Shown one piece after another: positions 1 through 4,648 of a stretch of 6,294 bases of DNA. The DNA comes from Bacillota bacterium (GTDB lineage: Bacteria > Bacillota > Clostridia > Christensenellales > Aristaeellaceae): the NCBI GenBank assembly GCA_023416585.1, contig JAEZHM010000010.1, forward strand, positions 1 through 6,294. The letters are read 5' to 3'. Position 1 is the stretch's first letter. The number at the start of each line of letters is the position of its first letter. The notes under the pieces were generated by a model. That model was not told the DNA's origin, searched no databases, and saw only the letters and a list, made by a program, of their open reading frames with translations. A program made the position numbers and the translations under genes.

Positions 1-77
1 ATCCAAGGATTTGGGTACCTGGGTTGTAATAAAGTAGTTACTGCTGCAAGGAAAGGTTTCAGACGAGAATCAAAAAT
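1..77. other. Unassigned flank left of the inverted-repeat element
   Basis: I recognise no gene here. Short frames are open on both strands because the window cuts them, but none has a recognisable domain or a ribosome binding site. On the operon strand a short T-run (ATTTTTGATT, from 77 down to 68) directly follows the outer end of the inverted repeat. The stretch could be the end of a neighbouring gene or the continuation of a longer repeat. Confidence 0.4.
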
Positions 78-142
78 AGGCTGTTTCAAAATACTAAGAC
101 AGCTAAGGCAATGATAATAGGCATCCCTCACACACAGGTTGC

Positions 143-219
143 CGGACATCTAACTGTTTTGTAAGCCATGATCAAACAGGTTTGTTTGCTCTTGTCTTAC
201 AAAATCAGCAAGCTGTCCG
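143..219. other. Hairpin 1 inside the inverted-repeat element
   Basis: CGGACA (143-148) pairs with TGTCCG (214-219), CTG (154-156) with CAG (206-208), and TTTTGTAAG (157-165) with CTTACAAAA (196-204), with a one-base bulge at 205 and an unpaired internal loop. Its loop contains a smaller hairpin, CAAAC (173-177) with GTTTG (184-188). The pairing is seen directly; folding has not been computed. Confidence 0.55.
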
Positions 220-250
220 TCAAACAGTGCATTTACGCGAAAGCAAGTGA

Positions 251-278
251 GCATATACAAACTTGTTTGTAAATATGC
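251..278. other. Hairpin 2 inside the inverted-repeat element
   Basis: GCATAT (251-256) pairs with ATATGC (273-278), and ACAAA (257-261) with TTTGT (266-270), around the loop CTTG, with two bulged A residues at 271-272. It is A+T-rich and directly precedes the hexamer repeat. Confidence 0.55.
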
Positions 279-294
279 GAACGCGCACGCGAAC
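277..294. repeat. Three tandem hexamers GCGAAC/GCGCAC/GCGAAC
   Basis: Positions 277-282, 283-288 and 289-294 read GCGAAC, GCGCAC and GCGAAC, a three-copy hexamer differing at one base in the middle copy. It is a sharp G+C-rich patch in otherwise A+T-rich sequence and overlaps the end of hairpin 2. Its role is unknown. It may be replication slippage or a protein-binding patch. Confidence 0.5.
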
Positions 295-323
295 CTGATA
301 GCGAGTTTACAAGCTAATCAGGT
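293..323. other. Hairpin 3 inside the inverted-repeat element
   Basis: ACCTGAT (293-299) pairs perfectly with ATCAGGT (317-323). Counting one bulged A at 317, the stem runs for 10 pairs (293-302 with 313-323) around a 10-nt loop. It abuts the right inverted arm that starts at 326. Confidence 0.6.
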
Positions 324-401
324 ATGGGATGCCTATTGTCCTTACCTTAGCTGTTGACAAGTATTTTGAAATAGCCTTCATTGATACATTTCTTTATCTA
401 C

Positions 402-1328
402 TTACTTAGTCCACACCTTCAGTTCTTCGTCAGTCGCCAGCACATAATGCTGTCCGCCGACATGCTGCTGTATTCCCTTATGGTAGTCAATACCGGATTC
501 CTGATAATCATATCCGACTGCCACACGCTTCTTCTCAGCCATAGGGTTCGGTTGAGGGATCGCAGATAGGAGGGATTTCGTATAGGGATGGATCGGATTG
601 TTGAATATCTCATCCTTTGTACCGGTCTCGACCAGGTGTCCCAGATGCAATACTCCGATTCGGTCGGAGATATATTTTACCATGGACAGGTCATGGGCAA
701 TGAAGAGGTACGCCGTATTGGTCTTGGTCTGAATGTCCTTCATCAGATTGACAACCTGTGCCTGGATGGATACATCTAATGCGCTGATGGCCTCATCCGC
801 AATAATCAGCTCCGGATTCATGATCAGGGCTCTTGCAATACCGATACGTTGTCTCTGCCCGCCGGAAAACTGGTGAGGATAACGATCCGCATGCTCGCTG
901 GCAAGTCCCACCATATCAAGCATCTGATAGACCTTCTCCCTGCGCTCCTCCTGCGTCTTGTACAAATGGTGGATATCCAGACCCTGGGCCACGATATCCA
1001 TGACCTTCTTTCTGGGATTTAAACATGCCATCGGATCCTGGAAGATCATCTGCATCTTGGTTCTTAAATACTTGGTATCCTTCGCCGATAATCTGCCTGA
1101 GATATTCTTCCCATTGAAGGTTACCTCTCCGGAGGTCGGTTCATAGAGACGGATGACGGAACGTCCGATGGTGGACTTACCGCTCCCCGATTCTCCTACC
1201 AGACCATAGGTCTCGCCGGGATATATCTCAAAGGTTACCCCATCCACAGCTTTGACCGTGAATTTTCGGTTAATCCTGAAATGCTGTTTTAAATCGTTTA
1301 CCTTTAACAGAGGCTTTCTTTCTTCCAT
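402..1328 (-). CDS. oppF: Oligopeptide ABC transporter ATP-binding protein OppF
   Basis: The second ATPase of the importer and last gene of the operon, 308 residues. Motifs in order: Walker A GESGSGKS (45-52), Q-loop FQDP (96-99), signature FSGGQRQR (154-161), Walker B LIIADE (174-179), D-loop ALDV (183-186) and H-loop His212. Position 180, directly after the Walker B Asp-Glu, is Ala where the family usually has Pro, giving DEAISALDV. The oligopeptide-transporter C-terminal motif HPYTKSLLSAIPQPNP is at 247-262. A tail of about 37 residues ends HYVLATDEELKVW, similar from memory to AmiF/OppF of Firmicutes, and there is no Cys-rich Fe-S segment. A GGAGG site (1340-1336) lies 7 nt before the ATG, and the gene overlaps oppD by one base. 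The stop TAA (404-402) is 24 bases before the inverted-repeat element. OppF is favoured over DppF by the preceding oppD and the tail. Confidence 0.95.
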   Translation of the reverse strand: MEERKPLLKVNDLKQHFRINRKFTVKAVDGVTFEIYPGETYGLVGESGSGKSTIGRSVIRLYEPTSGEVTFNGKNISGRLSAKDTKYLRTKMQMIFQDPMACLNPRKKVMDIVAQGLDIHHLYKTQEERREKVYQMLDMVGLASEHADRYPHQFSGGQRQRIGIARALIMNPELIIADEAISALDVSIQAQVVNLMKDIQTKTNTAYLFIAHDLSMVKYISDRIGVLHLGHLVETGTKDEIFNNPIHPYTKSLLSAIPQPNPMAEKKRVAVGYDYQESGIDYHKGIQQHVGGQHYVLATDEELKVWTK

Positions 1329-2419
1329 TATCTCGCCTCCAATCTGTCCGCTTCTTGTGCACCTTGAAGCATAAGTTCTATTCTTTTCTTTAGTTCTGCC
1401 GGCATCTCTACCTTCGGCGCCTTTTCATGCAGCAGCCAGGTTGCTGCATAATGAGTATCCGTAATCTGAAACATCGGCGGCTCCTGCTTAAAGTCTACAT
1501 TCAGCGCATAGATGTTACGAGGAGCAAACGCATCCCCCTCTACGCAGTGTAAAAGGTTCGGCGGGCTTCCCGGTATCGTATAAAGCTTATCCTCCGAGCT
1601 GCTCAAATCAGGCATCGCGGATAAGAGTCCCCAGGTATAGGGATGTCTGGGATCATAGAAGATCTCATCGGTGGTTCCTCTCTCGATTACCTTGCCGGCA
1701 TACATTACCTCTACGTAATCCGCCACCTTGGCTACAACACCCAAATCATGGGTGATATAGATAACCGAGATACCTGTCTTACTCTGGATATCCTTGATCA
1801 GCTCCAGGATCTTAGCCTGTATGGTAACGTCCAAAGCTGTAGTCGGCTCGTCACAGATTAAGAGCTCAGGGTCACAGGCAAGAGCAATCGCGATAACCAC
1901 CCTCTGACGCATACCGCCGGACAGCTGATGGGGATAATTCTTCATTCTCTTCTCGGGATCTGTAATGCCGACCAGCTCAAGAAGTTTGATCGCTTTTTCA
2001 TAAGCATCCTTTTTCGGAGTATTATAATGATATCTCATACCCTCCATAATCTGGGCTCCGATGGTCATCGTCGGATTCAAAGAAGTCATAGGATCCTGAA
2101 ATACCATGGCGATTCTTTTTCCGTTGATGTGCTTTCTCATCTCGGTCTTATTCAGTTTCAGAAGATCCTGTTTGACCTCCTGCCCATCTCTGTGGTAGAT
2201 AAATTCAATACTTCCGCTGTTGATTTTTCCGTTATTGCTTAAGATCCCCATGATTGCCTTCACGGTTACGGATTTACCGCTGCCGCTCTCTCCAACAATA
2301 GCAAGGGTCTCCCCTTGATACAGGGACAGGTTTACCCCGCGGATAACATTGACCACACCTGCTGAGGTGGTAAAGGATATGGATAAATCCTTAATTGATA
2401 ATATTTTCTTCCGTTCCAT
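1328..2419 (-). CDS. oppD: Oligopeptide ABC transporter ATP-binding protein OppD
   Basis: One of the two cytoplasmic ATPases that power peptide uptake, probably paired with OppF. Length is 363 residues. All ATPase motifs are intact: Walker A GESGSGKS (43-50), Q-loop FQDP (107-110), ABC signature LSGGMRQR (166-173), Walker B LLICDEP (186-192), D-loop ALDV (195-198) and H-loop His224. A C-terminal oligopeptide-transporter domain begins near DPRHPYT (256-262) and includes PGSPPNLL (283-290). The four cysteines that bind a [4Fe-4S] cluster in many relatives correspond to Asp296, Asn302, Asp309 and Thr327, so no cluster is expected. The start has AGGAGG 6 nt upstream (2431-2426), overlapping the oppC stop. 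The TAA stop overlaps the oppF start by one base (TAATG), typical of coupled translation of paired subunits. OppD rather than DppD is inferred from context. Confidence 0.96.
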   Translation of the reverse strand: MERKKILSIKDLSISFTTSAGVVNVIRGVNLSLYQGETLAIVGESGSGKSVTVKAIMGILSNNGKINSGSIEFIYHRDGQEVKQDLLKLNKTEMRKHINGKRIAMVFQDPMTSLNPTMTIGAQIMEGMRYHYNTPKKDAYEKAIKLLELVGITDPEKRMKNYPHQLSGGMRQRVVIAIALACDPELLICDEPTTALDVTIQAKILELIKDIQSKTGISVIYITHDLGVVAKVADYVEVMYAGKVIERGTTDEIFYDPRHPYTWGLLSAMPDLSSSEDKLYTIPGSPPNLLHCVEGDAFAPRNIYALNVDFKQEPPMFQITDTHYAATWLLHEKAPKVEMPAELKKRIELMLQGAQEADRLEAR

Positions 2420-2429
2420 ACGCCACCTC

Positions 2430-3485
2430 CTACATTTCCTTCATCTTAGGGTCAAAAGCATCCCTAAGACCGTCAGCCATCATGTTGAAGCTCAGCATGA
2501 TAAGCGCCAGTACAATTACCGGAAAAACTATCATATAAGGATGTGTCGTAAAAGACTTAAACGCATCACTGATTAACGAACCAAGAGAAGCCAGCGGTGC
2601 CGGAACTCCGAGACCGATGAAGGCAAGGAACGCTTCCGTAAAGATTGCGTTCGGAATGGAGAACATGGACATGATAATCAACTGGCCGAAAATATTCGGT
2701 AATATTTCCTTAAAGATAATAAATATATTTCTTGCTCCCAGCGTCTTAGAGGCCAAAATGAATTCCTGTTCCTTCAGCTTCAGCACCTGGGCACGGGCAA
2801 TTCTGCTCATACCGATCCAGCCGGTAATGGCAAGCGCCAGTGTGATTGTAACAAGGCCGGGCTTAAATACCAGAATCAGCAGGGTTACGATAACCAGGGT
2901 CGGTATTCCGTTCAGAATCTCTGAGAACCTCTGCAGTACCATATCGACCTTGCCCCCGAAGTAGCCGGAGATCAGACCGTAGATCATACCGAAGCACATG
3001 TCCACGATTACTGCAACCAAAGCTATGTAAAGGGAGATTCGGGTTCCCGTCCAGGTACGGGTAAAGATATCGCGTCCGAGCACATCCGTACCAAACCAGT
3101 AGTAGACATCTTCCAGACCTGTCTTCACGGAGGGATCATCTGAGATATATTTGTTCTGGGTAATGGAACCGGAAGAAGTGTGCATCTTCTCGGAGCCGTT
3201 GAAAATTCCCAGTTTCTCAAGACCCGGTGCTCTGGGAGCAAGGTTCTGGTGTTCTATAATCTGAGAATCGTAAGTATGTCCCGTCATATGCGGACCTACA
3301 ATAGCCATAGTGATGATAAGTGCAATAAAGATCATACCGATGACGGCACCCTTATTCTGCGCGAATCTGGATAGGATGTCCTTCCAGATCGGCTTGCTTG
3401 GAAAGGTCTCGTCGATACGGGAGATTTTCTCTGCTCCGACGAGCTCAAAATCTTCCGGTGTAAATTCATATTCCGAATTATTCAT
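2430..3485 (-). CDS. oppC: Oligopeptide ABC transporter permease OppC
   Basis: The second channel-forming membrane subunit, partner of OppB. The ATG at 3485 has a strong AAAGGGGG site 6 nt upstream (3499-3492), which rules out a start 19 codons earlier. The resulting protein is 351 residues. It has a roughly 45-residue acidic cytoplasmic N-terminus, TM1 at about 46-67, and a long external segment (about 68-128). That segment includes NLAPRAPGLEKLGIFNG, longer than in enterobacterial OppC and of a kind I associate with Firmicutes homologues. The family-typical FGTDVLGRD is at 131-139. Further hydrophobic segments follow, with the EAA coupling loop at about 241-264 (LASKTLGA to EILPN), EAFLAFIGLG at 284-293, and the closing DGLRDAFDP at 338-346. 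Its TAG stop (2432-2430) overlaps the oppD ribosome binding site. I see no defect in it. Confidence 0.95.
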   Translation of the reverse strand: MNNSEYEFTPEDFELVGAEKISRIDETFPSKPIWKDILSRFAQNKGAVIGMIFIALIITMAIVGPHMTGHTYDSQIIEHQNLAPRAPGLEKLGIFNGSEKMHTSSGSITQNKYISDDPSVKTGLEDVYYWFGTDVLGRDIFTRTWTGTRISLYIALVAVIVDMCFGMIYGLISGYFGGKVDMVLQRFSEILNGIPTLVIVTLLILVFKPGLVTITLALAITGWIGMSRIARAQVLKLKEQEFILASKTLGARNIFIIFKEILPNIFGQLIIMSMFSIPNAIFTEAFLAFIGLGVPAPLASLGSLISDAFKSFTTHPYMIVFPVIVLALIMLSFNMMADGLRDAFDPKMKEM

Positions 3486-4419
3486 GATGATCCCCCTTTG
3501 CAAGTCGAATTCTTGGATCGATGACGCCGTACAGGATGTCAACGACCAGCATGATACCGATGTACATAATACTGTAGATAAAGGTCAGGGCAACGACCAC
3601 ATTATAGTCATTGGACTGGATCGCTGATACCAGAAGGCTTCCGATGCCCGGGATGGAGAACAGTTTCTCGATGACGAGACTTCCTGTCATCAGACCAACC
3701 ACCAAGGGGGCCAATACAGTAATGATCGGGATTAATGCATTTCTTAACGCATGCTTAAAGATCAGATGAAAGCTGTTCAGACCCTTGCTTTCCGCCAGTA
3801 GCATATAATCAGAGCCAAGTACCTCAAGCATCTCCGTCCTGGTGAAACGGGCCACCGTAGCTACCGTAAACATACAGAGCGATATGGTCGGCATGACAGA
3901 GGAATAGAGCGGAGCTTCCACCTGGTATAACAGCGGAAACCATTTCAAACGAAATCCTAAGGCATATATAAGGGCCATCGCAAAAACATAGGAAGGTAAG
4001 CTGACACCAAGCACCGAGATTACAGTGGTAATTGTATCATAGATGGTATTGTGCTTTAATGCCGCTACGATGCCCAGAATCAAACCGATTACGGTTCCGA
4101 TCAGAATTGCCTGGCCTCCGATTCGGAGAGAGATAGGCAGTCTGGTCTGCAGTAAGGCAGTAATCGGCGTATTTTTCGATATCGTATAGGAAACCCCAAA
4201 ATCCCCGGTCAGCATTGCTCTTATATAGTTAAAAAACCGTATCAGTACGGGTTTATCCAGACCGTACTTCGCATTGATGATCGCACGCTGGGTATCTGTC
4301 AGTTTCTCATCGTTAAACGGTGAGCCCGGCATCAACTCCAGCATTAAGAAAAGAACCAGTAATATGACCAAAAGGGTTACGACCGATATGATAACCCTCT
4401 TCATGATGTACTTCTTCAC
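3478..4419 (-). CDS. oppB: Oligopeptide ABC transporter permease OppB
   Basis: One of two integral-membrane subunits that form the peptide channel with OppC. From the GTG start the protein is 313 residues, normal for OppB/DppB. It opens MKKYIMKRVI, followed by TM1 at about residues 9-29, the family-typical MPGSPF (30-35) and GDFGVSY (72-78) in the first external loop, then five more hydrophobic segments. The cytoplasmic coupling (EAA) loop is at about 204-227, running from SDYMLLAESKGL to HALRNA, and contacts the ATPases. The IEKLFSIPGIG motif is at 250-260, and the protein ends with the family signature DPRIRL (301-306). The GTG start is chosen by the AAGGAG 9 nt upstream. Its stop TAA (3480-3478) lies inside the start of oppC, an 8-nt overlap that suggests translational coupling. 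OppB rather than DppB/NikB is inferred from the operon order A-B-C-D-F. Confidence 0.95.
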   Translation of the reverse strand: MKKYIMKRVIISVVTLLVILLVLFLMLELMPGSPFNDEKLTDTQRAIINAKYGLDKPVLIRFFNYIRAMLTGDFGVSYTISKNTPITALLQTRLPISLRIGGQAILIGTVIGLILGIVAALKHNTIYDTITTVISVLGVSLPSYVFAMALIYALGFRLKWFPLLYQVEAPLYSSVMPTISLCMFTVATVARFTRTEMLEVLGSDYMLLAESKGLNSFHLIFKHALRNALIPIITVLAPLVVGLMTGSLVIEKLFSIPGIGSLLVSAIQSNDYNVVVALTFIYSIMYIGIMLVVDILYGVIDPRIRLAKGDHHE

Positions 4420-4428
4420 AAATTCACG

Positions 4429-4434
4429 CTCCTT
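4429..4434 (-). promoter_or_regulatory. Ribosome binding site fixing the oppB GTG start
   Basis: AAGGAG lies 9 nt upstream of the GTG at 4419-4417. The next in-frame ATG (4404-4402) is 24 nt away from it, too far for normal spacing. No upstream in-frame start has a comparable site. This selects GTG as the oppB start. Confidence 0.8.
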
Positions 4435-4510
4435 ACCCTGTAAGATATCAAGCAATTTCGATCCATGCATCCGGCAATTCCAACATATGGAATATCCTCT
4501 ATAAATCGAT

Positions 4511-4542
4511 AATAACCCGTACTGAATACAGCGCGGGTTTTT
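4511..4542 (-). terminator. Possible weak intrinsic terminator or attenuator before oppB
   Basis: In the operon transcript the arm AAAAACCCG (4542-4534) pairs with CGGGUUAUU (4519-4511) with one A-A mismatch. An inner CUG/CAG stem closes a 4-nt loop, separated by a 2x2 internal loop. The 3' side is U-rich but interrupted, so termination would be partial at most. Its place between receptor and channel genes suits attenuation of oppBCDF. It could equally be a second mRNA-stability hairpin. Confidence 0.35.
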
Positions 4543-4578
4543 AACTTGCAACGATCGGAAAGCAATCCATCTTATCGA

Positions 4579-4623
4579 TAATGATGCCATGGATGGCCGT
4601 ATCGGCCATCCATAGCGCCATTA
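4579..4623 (-). promoter_or_regulatory. Strong intercistronic stem-loop after oppA
   Basis: The sequence ATGGATGGCC (4589-4598) is separated by a 5-nt loop from its perfect reverse complement (4604-4613). The outer arms 4579-4588 and 4614-4623 extend the stem in the transcript to 20 positions, with two G-U pairs and one C-A mismatch. It begins 25 nt past the oppA stop codon. No U-run follows it on the operon strand, so it is not a standard intrinsic terminator. In ABC-importer operons a stable stem-loop after the binding-protein gene commonly protects that part of the mRNA from 3' decay, or marks a processing site, raising receptor level over the membrane subunits. That role is inferred here. 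Confidence 0.75.
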
Positions 4624-4648
4624 CTTCAATTGGGTTGATTTCTTATTC

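Larger units (their letters stand above)
78..377. repeat. 300-base MITE-like element with long imperfect terminal inverted repeats
   Basis: This gene-free region is bounded by inverted arms at 78-127 and 326-377. Outer segment: 78-94 against 361-377, 16 of 17 paired, beginning AGGCTGTTTCAAAATAC. Middle segment: 99-108 (ACAGCTAAGG) against 345-354, 10 of 10. Inner segment: 109-127 against 326-344, 16 of 19, including GGCATCCC/GGGATGCC. The only asymmetry is a 4-nt versus 6-nt internal loop (95-98, 355-360). The interior carries three hairpins (143-219, 251-278, 293-323), giving a multibranched fold. No transposase is present and no clear target duplication is visible. The end sequence GGCTGTTTCAAAA resembles, from memory, ends of some insertion sequences, which favours a non-autonomous MITE. 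A structured RNA or a complex operon-end structure is the alternative. The boundaries are set by symmetry alone. Confidence 0.65.
4420..4648 (-). promoter_or_regulatory. oppA-oppB intergenic spacer with multiple hairpins
   Basis: This is the only long gap in the operon. In the transcript direction it holds a strong hairpin (4623-4579), a second hairpin with A-rich and U-rich flanks (4542-4511), a short inverted repeat ATTCCA/TGGAAT (arms 4477-4482 and 4488-4493), and the oppB ribosome binding site (4434-4429). The oppB frame is open upstream to 4590, but this extension has no ribosome binding site, is Cys/Arg-rich and does not resemble OppB, so I treat it as non-coding. I found no convincing sigma-A promoter. 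The best candidate, TTCAGT with TATAGA at 17-nt spacing, matches consensus poorly. Confidence 0.7.

Noticed and set aside
1..114. Plus-strand frames entering from the left edge (one open to the TGA at 112-114, others stopping at 27-29 and 35-37)
   Set aside because: There is no recognisable domain, and the longest one runs into the inverted-repeat arm. Such short open stretches are expected by chance, although the end of a convergent gene cannot be excluded.
78..377. CRISPR array or tRNA/rRNA gene in the left region
   Set aside because: There are no regularly spaced direct repeats of 25-40 bases, no tRNA T-loop or acceptor pattern, and no rRNA-like sequence. The structure is inverted, not direct.
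1928..2242. Plus-strand open frames opposite oppD, oppC, oppB and oppA
   Set aside because: They lie wholly antisense to well-supported genes with intact family motifs, have no recognisable domains, and are explained by codon-position bias.
3486..3542. A start for oppC 19 codons upstream, inside oppB
   Set aside because: The ATG at 3485 has AAAGGGGG 6 nt upstream. The extra residues do not look like an OppC N-terminus.
4488..4522. Internal promoter before oppB (TTCAGT, 17 nt, TATAGA)
   Set aside because: The -35 matches consensus at only 3 of 6 positions and the -10 at 4 of 6, and it overlaps a hairpin. This is too weak to call.
4420..4590. An upstream extension of oppB (57 codons before the GTG at 4419) as coding sequence
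   Set aside because: It runs through the intergenic hairpins, has no ribosome binding site, and does not resemble any OppB N-terminus. The GTG at 4419 has AAGGAG at good spacing.
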